From an uncultured Pelagibacteraceae bacterium (lineage in GTDB: Bacteria > Pseudomonadota > Alphaproteobacteria > Pelagibacterales > Pelagibacteraceae), in assembly GCA_902588835.1 (NCBI GenBank), contig CACIQQ010000001.1, positions 1 to 64,000 of the forward strand: 64,000 nt of DNA, in the 5' to 3' direction. Under the pieces are notes generated by a model. That model was not told the origin of the DNA. It saw only the letters and a program-made list of their open reading frames with translations, and did no database searches. Shown piece by piece: positions 34,673-43,582 of this stretch (positions are counted from its first letter, which is position 1; every line of letters starts with the position of its first letter). The position numbers and the translations under genes are program-made.

Positions 34673-35033
34673 AATCTTAATAATTTTTATTTTAACTTAT
34701 TTTAGCTTTAATAATACTGCCATATCATCTTCTTTTTATGAGGAGCAAACTATAAATATTACTAAAAATTTACGTTGTTTAATTTGTCAGGGTCAAACTA
34801 TTCACGAGTCTAACTCAGATTTTGCTGAAAGTATGAAAAAATATATTAAAGGTGAATTAGAGAATGGAAAAACCAATGATGAAGTATTTTCATCTCTCAC
34901 TAAAAAATATGGTCAGTGGATAGTATATGACCCTGGTATATCCAGAAATACCCTTTTATTGTGGTCTTTGCCCTTATTGTTATTTTTAATTGGAGGTGTC
35001 ATAATAGCGAAAAAAATTTTTAGAAAAATATGA
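34644..35033 (+). CDS. ccmH: Cytochrome c maturation protein CcmH (CcmH/CycL N-terminal type)
   Basis: About 129 residues. I prefer the ATG at 34644 (MKLKRLLKI), which follows AGGA by five bases, over the track start at 34629. A signal peptide, the thioredox motif LRCLICQGQTIHESNSDFA, KYGQWIVYDPG and a C-terminal membrane span are all visible. It reduces apocytochrome disulfides with CcmG. There is no C-terminal TPR (CcmI) part, and no separate ccmI gene follows. Confidence 0.93.
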   Translation: MKLKRLLKIKILIIFILTYFSFNNTAISSSFYEEQTINITKNLRCLICQGQTIHESNSDFAESMKKYIKGELENGKTNDEVFSSLTKKYGQWIVYDPGISRNTLLLWSLPLLLFLIGGVIIAKKIFRKI

Positions 35034-35551
35034 ATAAGAGTATAATTAAAATTTTAGTGGTTTTTTTAATACTTTTTGGATTGTCAAAAAACATTAATGC
35101 TGATGAGCCGAAACCTTCTGATAGCCATCAGTTTAATTTCTTTTCAGGAGTATTTGATATCAACACCAGCTCTAAAAAAAGTTCAGAACTATTTGGGATA
35201 CAACATTCGAATGAAGACCTGTTCAGGGATACCTTTTTAGGAAAGTTAAGTCCAATAACTGGGTTCATGATGACAGCAGATTCAGCAACATATCTTTATA
35301 CCGGGGTTCAAGCTGAATATAAAATTGGTAAATTAAATTTAACTCCAAGTTTCTCACCTGGTTTATACTCAATGGGTGATGGAAAAGATTTAGGTTCGCC
35401 CTTAGAATTTAAATCCGAACTTCAACTATCCGTAGATCTTCGTCCAGGCACTAAACTGGGCTATTCACAAAGTCATTTATCTAATGGTGGTTTAGACGAT
35501 GTGAATCCTGGGGCAGATAGTTACATGTTTAATTTCATGAAAAGTTTCTAA
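35030..35551 (+). CDS. PagL-like lipid A 3-O-deacylase / acyloxyacyl hydrolase-type outer-membrane protein
   Basis: 173 residues with a signal peptide and alternating strands of an eight-stranded barrel. The C-terminal motif SQSHLSNGGLDDVNPGADS aligns with the PagL catalytic region: His149 and Ser151 are in place, but the acidic residue fourteen after the His, Glu in studied enzymes, is Asp163. If active it would trim lipid A acyl chains in the outer membrane. It overlaps ccmH by four bases (ATGA). No lipid A pathway gene is nearby. Confidence 0.75.
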   Translation: MNKSIIKILVVFLILFGLSKNINADEPKPSDSHQFNFFSGVFDINTSSKKSSELFGIQHSNEDLFRDTFLGKLSPITGFMMTADSATYLYTGVQAEYKIGKLNLTPSFSPGLYSMGDGKDLGSPLEFKSELQLSVDLRPGTKLGYSQSHLSNGGLDDVNPGADSYMFNFMKSF

Positions 35552-35560
35552 TATAATCTT

Positions 35561-36715
35561 ATGAAACTTTCAAATTGTCATAATTTTCGTGATTTTAGAA
35601 AACTTGCTAAGAAAAAACTTCCTTCACCGATTTTTCATTATATAGATGGAGCAGCAGATGACGAAATTACTTACGCAAGAAATACGAGTGCGTTTGATGA
35701 TGTAGATTTAGTTCCAAATGTATTAAGAGGTGTTGAGAATGTAGATCTATCAACCACTATCTTTGGAAAAAAATTAGATTTACCATTTTATCTTTCACCT
35801 ACAGCTCTTCAAAGACTTTTTCACTACGATGGAGAAAGAGCGGTAGGAAAGGCAGCACAAAAATTTAATACAATGTTTGGAGTTTCAGCTTTAGCTACAG
35901 TTAGTGTAGAGGAAATATCTTCAATGATTGATACTCCTAAAATGTTTCAATTTTATTTTCATAAAGATAGAGGATTAAACACTTCGTGTTTAGAAAGAGC
36001 AAAAGCTGCAAAATTTGATGTAATGGCTTTGACTGTTGATACTATAACTGGAGGAAATCGAGAAAGAGATTTAAGAACAGGTTTTACATCTCCTCCTAAA
36101 TTAACTTTATCAAGTTTATTTAGTTTTGCTACTAAACCAATGTGGGGAATAAATTACTTAACAAAAGGTAAGTTTGAATTACCTCATCTTCAAGATTTTG
36201 TTAAGGAAGGCACAAGCACTAATTCTTCAATCGGAAATTACTTTTCCACTATGCTGGACCAATCTATGAATTGGAAAGATGCTGAAAAACTTTGTTCTCA
36301 ATGGGGAGGTCATTTTGCATTAAAAGGTATCATGAGTGTAGAAGATGCAAAAAAAGCTGTTGATATTGGATGTACAGGAATTATGGTTTCAAATCATGGC
36401 GGCAGACAACTTGATGGATCAAGATCTCCTTTCGATCAGCTTGCAGAAATTGTAGATGCAGTAGGTGACAAACTTGATGTAATTTGTGAAGGAGGAATTC
36501 ATAGAGGCACACATATGCTCAAAGCATTATCACTAGGCGCGAAAGCATGCGCTGGTGGAAGATTATATTTGTATGCATTAGCAGCTGCTGGCCAATCTGG
36601 TGTTGAAAGAGCTTTAGGACAATACAAAGCTGAGTTACAAAGAGATATGAAATTAATGGGGTGTACAAAAATAAGTGACCTCCATAGGGGAAATTTAAGA
36701 TTCAGGAACAAATAA
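35561..36715 (+). CDS. lldD: FMN-dependent alpha-hydroxyacid (L-lactate-type) dehydrogenase
   Basis: 384 residues forming one FMN-binding TIM barrel. Visible are FHYIDGAADDEITY, LDLPFYLSPTALQRLFHYDGE, QFYFHKDRG, and the catalytic and FMN-binding stretch GIMVSNHGGRQLDGSRSPF with the active-site His, then CEGGIHRGTHMLKALSLGAKACAGGRLYLY. It oxidises L-lactate or a related 2-hydroxyacid, passing electrons to quinone. The exact substrate cannot be read from sequence. It heads a run of four genes for hydroxyacid and amino-acid metabolism followed by a TRAP system. Confidence 0.92.
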   Translation: MKLSNCHNFRDFRKLAKKKLPSPIFHYIDGAADDEITYARNTSAFDDVDLVPNVLRGVENVDLSTTIFGKKLDLPFYLSPTALQRLFHYDGERAVGKAAQKFNTMFGVSALATVSVEEISSMIDTPKMFQFYFHKDRGLNTSCLERAKAAKFDVMALTVDTITGGNRERDLRTGFTSPPKLTLSSLFSFATKPMWGINYLTKGKFELPHLQDFVKEGTSTNSSIGNYFSTMLDQSMNWKDAEKLCSQWGGHFALKGIMSVEDAKKAVDIGCTGIMVSNHGGRQLDGSRSPFDQLAEIVDAVGDKLDVICEGGIHRGTHMLKALSLGAKACAGGRLYLYALAAAGQSGVERALGQYKAELQRDMKLMGCTKISDLHRGNLRFRNK

Positions 36716-36735
36716 AATAATAAGGAGACGTAAAC

Positions 36736-37899
36736 ATGAAACTAGCAAAAAGTTTAGATAGACTTGGAACAGAAACAGCTTTTTCAGTTTTGGCTAAGGC
36801 AAAAAAATTAGAAGCTCAAGGTAAGCCCATGATCCATCTTGGATTAGGTCAGCCCGATTTTAAAACACCAAAACATGTTGTAGATGCTGCAAAAAAAGCA
36901 CTTGATGATGGACACCATGGGTACGTTCTTTCGAATGGAATTTTAGAATGTAGACAAGCCGTGACAAGAAAAATTAAAAAACTTTATAATCAAGAAGTTG
37001 ATCCAGAAAGAATTATTATTATGCCAGGCGGTAAACCAACCATGCATTATGCAATCCAATGTTTTGGTGAGCCTGGAGTTGAAATTATTCACCCTACACC
37101 AGCTTTTCCAATCTATGAGTCTATGATTAATTATACGGGCTCAACACCAGTACCTTATGATTTGACTGAAGATAAAGATCTTAAATTCAGTGCTGATAAA
37201 ATTTTGTCGCTTATAACTGAAAAAACAAGATTATTAATTCTAATAAACCCGAACAACCCAACAGGAAGTTTTGTAGAGAAATCAGAAATTGATAAGCTAG
37301 CCAAAGGATTAGAAAAACATCCGCATGTGACTATACTAAGTGACGAAATTTATAGTAGACAAATTTTTGATGGAAAAGAAATGCCTACTTTTTTTAATTA
37401 TCCTAAACTTAGAGAAAGATTAATTGTGTTAGAGGGCTGGAGTAAAGCTTATTCTATGACAGGATGGAGACTAGGATGGAGTTTTTGGCCTCAAAATTTA
37501 ATAGAGCATGTTAACAAATTATTAATCAATAGTGTTTCTTGTGTAAACGCTGCAGCGCAATACGCTGGCATTGCAGCTTTAGATGGTTCAGATGACTCTA
37601 TTCATCAAATGATGGAAAAATTTACTGCAAGAAGAGATTTAATTCATAAAGGTTTAAATGATTTACCAGGCGTAGAATGTAGTTTGCCAGGAGGTGCATT
37701 TTATGCTTTTCCAAATGTAAAAGGGACTGGGATGTCAGGTGCTGAGTTTTGTGAAAAAGCTATGCATGAAGCAGGCGTTGCTATTGTACCGGGAACAGCG
37801 TTCGGACAGACTTGCAAGGATTATGTACGTTTTAGTTTTGCAGCTTCTAGAGATAATATTTCCCAGGCATTAGATAATATCAAAAAAATGCTGAAATAG
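36736..37899 (+). CDS. Class I/II PLP-dependent aminotransferase
   Basis: 387 residues. MIHLGLGQPDFKTPKHV opens the fold; LINPNNPTG and SDEIYSR are the substrate and PLP Asp motifs; the Schiff-base lysine is in EGWSKAYSMTGWRLGWSFWP. A clear AAGGAGA ribosome site precedes the ATG. It belongs to the aspartate/alanine-aminotransferase superfamily; substrate unknown. The position between lldD and the FAD oxidase suggests a link between an amino acid and a 2-oxoacid handled by its neighbours. Confidence 0.92.
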   Translation: MKLAKSLDRLGTETAFSVLAKAKKLEAQGKPMIHLGLGQPDFKTPKHVVDAAKKALDDGHHGYVLSNGILECRQAVTRKIKKLYNQEVDPERIIIMPGGKPTMHYAIQCFGEPGVEIIHPTPAFPIYESMINYTGSTPVPYDLTEDKDLKFSADKILSLITEKTRLLILINPNNPTGSFVEKSEIDKLAKGLEKHPHVTILSDEIYSRQIFDGKEMPTFFNYPKLRERLIVLEGWSKAYSMTGWRLGWSFWPQNLIEHVNKLLINSVSCVNAAAQYAGIAALDGSDDSIHQMMEKFTARRDLIHKGLNDLPGVECSLPGGAFYAFPNVKGTGMSGAEFCEKAMHEAGVAIVPGTAFGQTCKDYVRFSFAASRDNISQALDNIKKMLK

Positions 37900-37942
37900 T
37901 TTTAATAGTATTTCCAAAGAATATTAGATATTATCAACTCTT

Positions 37943-39316
37943 ATGAACACCATTCTTCAACAAGAATTAAAAAAAATTTTGAATGGCAGGTTTTCCCAAT
38001 CAGAGTCTACACGTTTTAATTACTCTAGAGGAGAAGATACTTACGATCCAGTCTTATCTGAAGCAGTTGTCTTCCCAGAAACAAATGAAGAAGTATCTAA
38101 AATACTTAAGCTTTGCAATGAACACAAAGTACCAGTCGTACCTTTCGGTACTGGTACATCTCTTGAAGGAAACGTAGTTGGCAATGATAAAGGAATCACA
38201 ATTTCACTTGAAAAGATGAACAAGATCTTAAGCGTGAACACCCAAGATTTTGACTGTAGAGTTCAAGCATGCGTAACAAGAGAACAATTAAATGATTATT
38301 TAAGAGAGGACGGAGTTTTTTTTCCAATCGACCCTGGTGCTAATGCTGCAATTGGAGGTATGGCTTCAACATCTGCTTCTGGAACGATGGCAGTAAAATA
38401 TGGAACTATGAAAACTGTAATAACGGGTTTAACAATAGTCCTTCCTAATGGAGAAATAATGAACACAGGAGGAAGAACAAAAAAAACATCTGCTGGTTAC
38501 AATTTAACAAATTTGTTTGTAGGGTCGGAGGGTACATTAGGAGTAATTACCGAAATTCAATTAAGACTGTCTCCTATTCCAGAAAGTATAATGAGTGCTG
38601 TTTGTCATTTTTCATCTTTGGAAGATGCCGTTAAAACTGCACAAGAAGTTATTCAATATGGTATCCAAATTGCTCGAATTGAAATGCTAAATAAGGATCA
38701 AATGGAAATAAGTATAAACTACTCAAAGTTGGAAGATGTTAAAGCTCTCCCAACATTATTTTTTGAATTTCATGGTTCAGAGGTATCAAATAAAGAGTCT
38801 ATTAAAACTGTAGAAGAATTGTCAAAAAACAATAATGGTAGTTCATTCAAGTGGGCAAAAAGTTTAGAGGAAAGAAACAAATTATGGAAAGCGAGATGGG
38901 ATGTATATTACTCTGTTAAAGCTTTAATAGATAATGGAAGAGTATATTCAACAGATGTGTGTCTACCAATTTCAAAAATCACTGAATGTGTAAAATTTGC
39001 AGAAGAAGAGGTCAAAAAGTTTGGACTTAGAGCTCCAATGGTAGGTCACTTAGGGGACGGGAATTTTCATGTTTTACTTCCTTATAATCCTGAAAAAAAA
39101 GAAACTTATGAAAAGATAAGAAAATTCAGTGACATTTTAATTGAGAAAACATTAGAGCTGGAGGGAACAATTACTGGTGAGCATGGTGTCGGATTGCATA
39201 AAAAAGAGTATCTTAAAAAAGAACATGCGGATAATCTCCCAACAATGAAATTGATTAAAAGAACAATGGATCCTAACAATATAATGAATCCTGGTAAAAT
39301 TTTCGATTTAAACTAA
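37943..39316 (+). CDS. FAD-linked D-lactate/glycolate dehydrogenase (GlcD/DLD-type)
   Basis: 457 residues of the VAO/PCMH family. The N-terminal FAD domain has VVPFGTGTSLEGNVV and FPIDPGANAAIGGMASTSASGTMAVKYGT; the C-terminal FAD-oxidase domain has VGHLGDGNFHVLLPYNP and ITGEHGVGLHKKEYL, with the paired motifs of D-lactate dehydrogenases. It oxidises a D-2-hydroxyacid to the 2-oxoacid. No GlcE or GlcF follows, so it is not a full glycolate oxidase operon. It matches lldD as the opposite-stereochemistry partner. Confidence 0.92.
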   Translation: MNTILQQELKKILNGRFSQSESTRFNYSRGEDTYDPVLSEAVVFPETNEEVSKILKLCNEHKVPVVPFGTGTSLEGNVVGNDKGITISLEKMNKILSVNTQDFDCRVQACVTREQLNDYLREDGVFFPIDPGANAAIGGMASTSASGTMAVKYGTMKTVITGLTIVLPNGEIMNTGGRTKKTSAGYNLTNLFVGSEGTLGVITEIQLRLSPIPESIMSAVCHFSSLEDAVKTAQEVIQYGIQIARIEMLNKDQMEISINYSKLEDVKALPTLFFEFHGSEVSNKESIKTVEELSKNNNGSSFKWAKSLEERNKLWKARWDVYYSVKALIDNGRVYSTDVCLPISKITECVKFAEEEVKKFGLRAPMVGHLGDGNFHVLLPYNPEKKETYEKIRKFSDILIEKTLELEGTITGEHGVGLHKKEYLKKEHADNLPTMKLIKRTMDPNNIMNPGKIFDLN

Positions 39317-39323
39317 ATCTCTT

Positions 39324-40277
39324 ATGAAAAAAATATTAGTAACAAGAAAATTACTCAAATCAAATGAAGAAAAGTTAAAAAAACTTTTCGAAGTAAAACT
39401 AAACCCTAGCGATGAATTATACTCTCAGGAAAAACTAATTAAAATGAGCGAAGGGTGCGATGGTATATTATCCGCACTTACAGACAAGCTAGATGAAAAG
39501 ACAATTAAATCTTTACCTGATAGTGTTAAAATTTTATCAAATTTTGCTGTTGGTTTTGGAAATATAGATTTAAATGCAGCTAGTGAAAAAAAAATGATTG
39601 TCACTAACACACCAGAAGTTTTAACTGATGCTACCGCTGAAATAGGTATTCTGTTAATCTTAGGAGCGTGCAGAAGAGTTCCAGAGGGGATAGAGGCATC
39701 TAAAAAAGGAGATTGGAAATGGTCAGCAGATTACTTAATAGGAAAACAGTTAACAGGAACTAGATTAGGTATACTTGGAATGGGAAGAATTGGACAAAAA
39801 ATAGCTAGAATAGCAAAATCTTTAGGAATGGTAATTCACTATCACAATCGATCAAAACTAGATTCTGGTAGAGAGAATGGAGCAATTTATCATGAAACTT
39901 TAGAAGGTTTAATGTCAGTATCTGATGTGTTGTCTGTCTGTTGCCCAGCCTCAAAGGAGACAATTAATTTGATCAATAAAAAAACTATTTCTTTGTTACC
40001 TAATGGAGCGATTGTCACGAATGTTGCAAGAGGTGATATAGTCGATGATGATGCATTAATTGAAGCATTAGACACTAAAAAAGTAAGTGCAGTTGGATTA
40101 GATGTTTATAAAAATGAGCCAAAATTAAATCCTGGGTATTTAAAACACAGCAGAGCTTTTGTTCTACCTCACCTAGGTAGCGCTACTTTTGAAACAAGAA
40201 CAGCGATGGCTAATTTAGCGATAGATAATATCAGCGAATTTTTCCAAACAGGTTCGTGTAAAAATAAAGTAAATTAA
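39324..40277 (+). CDS. D-2-hydroxyacid dehydrogenase (glyoxylate/hydroxypyruvate reductase-type)
   Basis: 317 residues. The NAD(P) motif is LGILGMGRIGQKIARIAKSLGM; GNIDLNAASEKKMIVTNTPEVLTDATAEIGI and NVARGDIVDDDALIEAL are family markers, and the Arg-Glu-His catalytic set is carried by ARGD, DVYKNEP and LPHLGSAT. The reaction is NAD(P)H-dependent reduction of a 2-oxoacid such as glyoxylate, or the reverse. It is the fourth gene of the lldD run, with an eight-base spacer from the FAD oxidase. Confidence 0.92.
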   Translation: MKKILVTRKLLKSNEEKLKKLFEVKLNPSDELYSQEKLIKMSEGCDGILSALTDKLDEKTIKSLPDSVKILSNFAVGFGNIDLNAASEKKMIVTNTPEVLTDATAEIGILLILGACRRVPEGIEASKKGDWKWSADYLIGKQLTGTRLGILGMGRIGQKIARIAKSLGMVIHYHNRSKLDSGRENGAIYHETLEGLMSVSDVLSVCCPASKETINLINKKTISLLPNGAIVTNVARGDIVDDDALIEALDTKKVSAVGLDVYKNEPKLNPGYLKHSRAFVLPHLGSATFETRTAMANLAIDNISEFFQTGSCKNKVN

Positions 40278-40348
40278 TAAAATAATACCACTCATAGTTG
40301 TAAATAAATTACCTGAGCGCGAATTAACACTAGGACTCTTTTTCATTA

Positions 40349-40380
40349 TTGTGCTTAAATAGTTGCAAGTTAATTAACTT
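40349..40380 (+). promoter_or_regulatory. Candidate promoter with a 14-bp palindrome ahead of the TRAP operon
   Basis: TTGTGC (40349-40354), 16 bases, TAATTA (40371-40376). The -10 lies inside AAGTTAATTAACTT (40367-40380), a perfect 14-base palindrome 17 bases ahead of the dctP start. A repressor binding there would block transcription. The region is AT-rich, so a chance palindrome is possible. Confidence 0.4.
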
Positions 40381-40397
40381 AATAAGAGGAGAAAACA

Positions 40398-41552
40398 ATG
40401 ATTAAAGAAAAAAAATCGTTGAAGGGAAAAATTCCTTCAAGACGTAAGTTCTTTAAGGCAGCGGCAGCAACTGGTGCAGCAGCAACAGCAGCAGTAGCAA
40501 TGCCAAATATTGCATTCGGAGCTCCACAAACTCTAAAAATGCAAGCTGCTTGGCCAAGTGGTGCTAACATCTTTTTTGAAATGGCAGGAGACTATTGCAA
40601 AATGGTTAGCGACATGTCTGGCGGTTCTTTAAAAATCGATCTTCAACCAGTTGGAGCAGTTGTTAAAACTAGTGAGATCGGTCAAGCTGTAAGCTCAGGT
40701 GCTGTTGATATGGGACACTGGGTAACTGCTTATTGGTATGGTAAAAATCCAGCCGCATCTTTATTCGGAACTGGACCATCATACGGAATGTCATCTCAAG
40801 AAGTAATGGGATGGATGGAGTACGGTGGAGGAAGAAAACTGTATGAAGAAACTTTAAGAAAAGTTGGTTTCGACTACACAGGTGTTTTCCATATGCCTAT
40901 GCCAGCTCAACCTTTCGGTTGGTTTAAAAAGAACGTAACAAAAGTATCTGATGTTAAAGGTATGAAGTACAGAACAGTTGGTCTTGCTACTAACGTTCTT
41001 ACTGCAATGGGAATGGTCGTAAGACAGTTACCAGGTGGTGAAATCCAACCAGCTATGAAGACTGGTTTGATTGAAGCAGCTGAGTTTAACAACCCAACTT
41101 CAGACTCTCAGTTTGGTATGCAAGATGTTTCTAAGCATTATCACTTAGGAAGCTTCCACCAATCACAAGAGATGTTTGAAATACCAATTAACAATAAAAC
41201 GTTTAACGGTCTGTCTCCAGCAAACCAAGCAATATTGAAAAATGCTGCTTATGCTGCGAACACAGATAACTACTTTAAAGCATTAGTAAGATATTCAGCA
41301 GATTTATCTAAACTAATGAACCAACATAAAGTAAACGTTTACCAAACGTCTGATGAAATTTTAGCTCAACAATTAAAAGGTTGGGATAAAGTTATTGGTG
41401 ATTTCAATAAGAAAGATGCTTTCTTTAAGAAAATCGTCGATTCTCAAAAAGCATACGCTAAGAGAGTAATGAAGTACTTGCTGATGAATCAGCCTAATTA
41501 CAGATTAGCTTATGAAAATGAGTTCGGACCTTTAGGAAAAGTTAAAATCTAA
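40398..41552 (+). CDS. dctP: TRAP-transporter substrate-binding protein, DctP family (2-oxoacid/lactate-like)
   Basis: 384 residues preceded by a strong AGAGGAG ribosome site. A twin-arginine signal is visible, SRRKFFKAAAATGAAATAA, with probable cleavage after AFGA, so it is exported folded. MKYRTVGLATNVLTAMG and RQLPGGEIQPAMKTGLIEAAEFNNPTSD resemble the TakP-type 2-oxoacid-binding TRAP proteins with their arginine and acidic metal region. The gene context (lactate and hydroxyacid dehydrogenases) supports a small carboxylate substrate; this is inference. It is less AT-rich than neighbours, typical of an abundant SAR11 binding protein. Confidence 0.92.
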   Translation: MIKEKKSLKGKIPSRRKFFKAAAATGAAATAAVAMPNIAFGAPQTLKMQAAWPSGANIFFEMAGDYCKMVSDMSGGSLKIDLQPVGAVVKTSEIGQAVSSGAVDMGHWVTAYWYGKNPAASLFGTGPSYGMSSQEVMGWMEYGGGRKLYEETLRKVGFDYTGVFHMPMPAQPFGWFKKNVTKVSDVKGMKYRTVGLATNVLTAMGMVVRQLPGGEIQPAMKTGLIEAAEFNNPTSDSQFGMQDVSKHYHLGSFHQSQEMFEIPINNKTFNGLSPANQAILKNAAYAANTDNYFKALVRYSADLSKLMNQHKVNVYQTSDEILAQQLKGWDKVIGDFNKKDAFFKKIVDSQKAYAKRVMKYLLMNQPNYRLAYENEFGPLGKVKI

Positions 41553-41572
41553 AGATTTATCTTAATTAAATT

Positions 41573-41600
41573 AAGGGGGCCTTTTGGCCCCCTTTTTTTT
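41573..41600 (+). terminator. Rho-independent terminator after dctP
   Basis: GGGGGCC TTTT GGCCCCC (41575-41592) with flanking A-T pairs and eight T residues. It lies 20 bases after the binding-protein stop and before the permease genes. Such placement lets most transcripts end after the abundant binding protein and a fraction read into the permeases. Confidence 0.96.
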
Positions 41601-41638
41601 GTTTGATTAATAGGTAGAATTTAACATAAAGTAGTACT

Positions 41639-42226
41639 ATGAAATCTTTCATAAAATTTGCAGACACTTTAAGTGCATCAATGGGTAAAGCTTTTTCGTG
41701 GTGCATAGTAATTTTAATGGGTGGAACGTGTTATGAAGTAATAATGGCCTATGCTTTTAACAGCCCAACTTTATGGAATTTTGATTTTAGTTTGCAAATG
41801 TATGGAGCAATTTTCATGATGGCAGGCGCTTATTGTTTATCAACTGAAGCGCACGTTAGAGGAGATGTTATTTACAGATTATTTCCAACAAGAGTTCAAG
41901 GTTGGATTGATTTAGTTTTATATTTTATTTTTTTCTTTCCAGGTATTTTAGCTTTAGTATTTTATGGATACGAATACGCAGCGCTCGCTTGGAAAATAAA
42001 AGAAACTAGCTGGAATAGTCCGGCACAAATACAAATTTATATGGCAAAATCTATAATACCTTTGTCTGGATTGTTATTAGCAATTCAGGGTGTTAGCGAA
42101 GTGTTTAGAGCATTTATATGTATTAAAACAGGTCACTGGCCAGAAAGATTATCAGCAGACGCTGAGGAAACAGAAAAAGTATTAATGAGGACTTCACAAA
42201 AGGACGATCAAGCAGATGTTATTTGA
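41639..42226 (+). CDS. dctQ: TRAP-transporter small permease subunit (DctQ-like)
   Basis: 195 residues with four membrane spans, matching the DctQ fold. LWNFDFSLQMYGAIFMMAGAYCLSTEAHVRGDVIYRLFP is the conserved central block with the H-V-R-x-D motif. It pairs with the large permease in sodium-driven import. It overlaps the large subunit by 11 bases. The C-terminus carries an acidic tail not seen in all relatives. Confidence 0.9.
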   Translation: MKSFIKFADTLSASMGKAFSWCIVILMGGTCYEVIMAYAFNSPTLWNFDFSLQMYGAIFMMAGAYCLSTEAHVRGDVIYRLFPTRVQGWIDLVLYFIFFFPGILALVFYGYEYAALAWKIKETSWNSPAQIQIYMAKSIIPLSGLLLAIQGVSEVFRAFICIKTGHWPERLSADAEETEKVLMRTSQKDDQADVI

Positions 42227-43577
42227 ACTTACAAATCCTGAGATAGCAATTTTAATGATGAGCTTATTTCTATTTACTGTCTTATTAGGTTTTCCAATTG
42301 CATTCACTTTGTTAGCGATGGGAGTTGGATTTGGTTATTATGCTTACTTTGATCCAAGTAGGATGGATCATTTACTCGATAATCGGATATTTTCTTTATT
42401 AGTTCAAAATACTTATACGATAATGGATAACACCGTTTTAACTGCAGTCCCCTTGTTTCTTTTTATGGGTTATCTTGTTGAAAGAGCAGGAATTGTAGCA
42501 AAATTATTTTTTGCTATAAGATTAGCATCACATCGACTACCAGCATCAATGGCAGTAGCAGCACTTGTAACTTGTGCTTTATTTTCGACAGCAACAGGTA
42601 TTATTGGTGCTGTTGTAACTTTAATGGGACTTCTAGCTTGGCCAGCTATGATAAGAGCTGGGTATGACAAAAAATTCGCGTCTGGTGTAATTTGTTCAGG
42701 AGGTTGTTTAGGAATACTAATTCCACCGAGCATTATGTTAATTGTTTACGCTGTTATAGCTCAGTTGTCACCTTTAAGACTTTTTGCAGCTGCAATATTT
42801 CCAGGCTTAATGTTAGCTGGATTGTACATTCTTTATGTAATCATAAGAGCATATTTCAATCCATCTTTAGCACCAAGACCTGCCGCTGAGGAAATACCTC
42901 CTAGAGCGGAAATTTTAAAAGAGGTTTTAGTATCTTTTGTTCCATTATTTTCTTTAATAATTTTAGTACTTGGTACAATTTTGGCAGGACTTGCCACTCC
43001 AGCCGAGGCTGCAGCAGTTGGTGCTTTTGGGGCTTTAGTACTTTCATATTTTTATAAATCTTTAAAATGGAAAAACTTTAAAGAGTCGGTTTTTCTTACT
43101 GCAAAAACAAGTGCAATGATAATGTGGTTGTTTGTAGGTTCATGGACCTTTGCTTCCGTATTTTCATACCTTGGGGGACATGAAGTTTTTGAAACTTTCT
43201 TTAAGTCAATGGATATTCAACCATGGCAATTTTTAGTAATCACACAAATAATAATCTTTTTGTTAGGATGGCCACTTGAGTGGACAGAAATTTTAATTAT
43301 CTTTGTTCCAATATTCTTACCCCTTGTCGAGTTTTTTGGAGTAAACCCTTATTTCTTTGCAATGTTAATTGCTTTAAATTTACAAACTTCTTTTTTAACA
43401 CCACCCATGGCAATGTCTGCTTACTACTTAAAAGGTGTTCAGAGTAGAAATGTAGAGCTAATGCAAATATTCACAGGTATAATGCCTTTCTTAGCGATAG
43501 TAATTCTTGCAATGGTTTTGATGTACATATTTCCTGGTATAGCTTTATGGCTACCTGATGTGTTATTTGCAGAGTAA
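42216..43577 (+). CDS. dctM: TRAP-transporter large permease subunit (DctM-like)
   Basis: 453 residues with about 12 membrane segments. Visible markers are LDNTVLTAVPLFLFMGYLVER-like text (MDNTVLTAVPLFLFMGYLV), CALFSTATGIIGAVVTLMGLLA, ICSGGCLGILIPPSIMLIVYA and FLTPPMAMSAYYLKG. It is the transport core of the TRAP system. The start at 42216 overlaps dctQ, so translation is likely coupled. Confidence 0.94.
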   Translation: MLFELTNPEIAILMMSLFLFTVLLGFPIAFTLLAMGVGFGYYAYFDPSRMDHLLDNRIFSLLVQNTYTIMDNTVLTAVPLFLFMGYLVERAGIVAKLFFAIRLASHRLPASMAVAALVTCALFSTATGIIGAVVTLMGLLAWPAMIRAGYDKKFASGVICSGGCLGILIPPSIMLIVYAVIAQLSPLRLFAAAIFPGLMLAGLYILYVIIRAYFNPSLAPRPAAEEIPPRAEILKEVLVSFVPLFSLIILVLGTILAGLATPAEAAAVGAFGALVLSYFYKSLKWKNFKESVFLTAKTSAMIMWLFVGSWTFASVFSYLGGHEVFETFFKSMDIQPWQFLVITQIIIFLLGWPLEWTEILIIFVPIFLPLVEFFGVNPYFFAMLIALNLQTSFLTPPMAMSAYYLKGVQSRNVELMQIFTGIMPFLAIVILAMVLMYIFPGIALWLPDVLFAE

Positions 43578-43582
43578 ATTTA

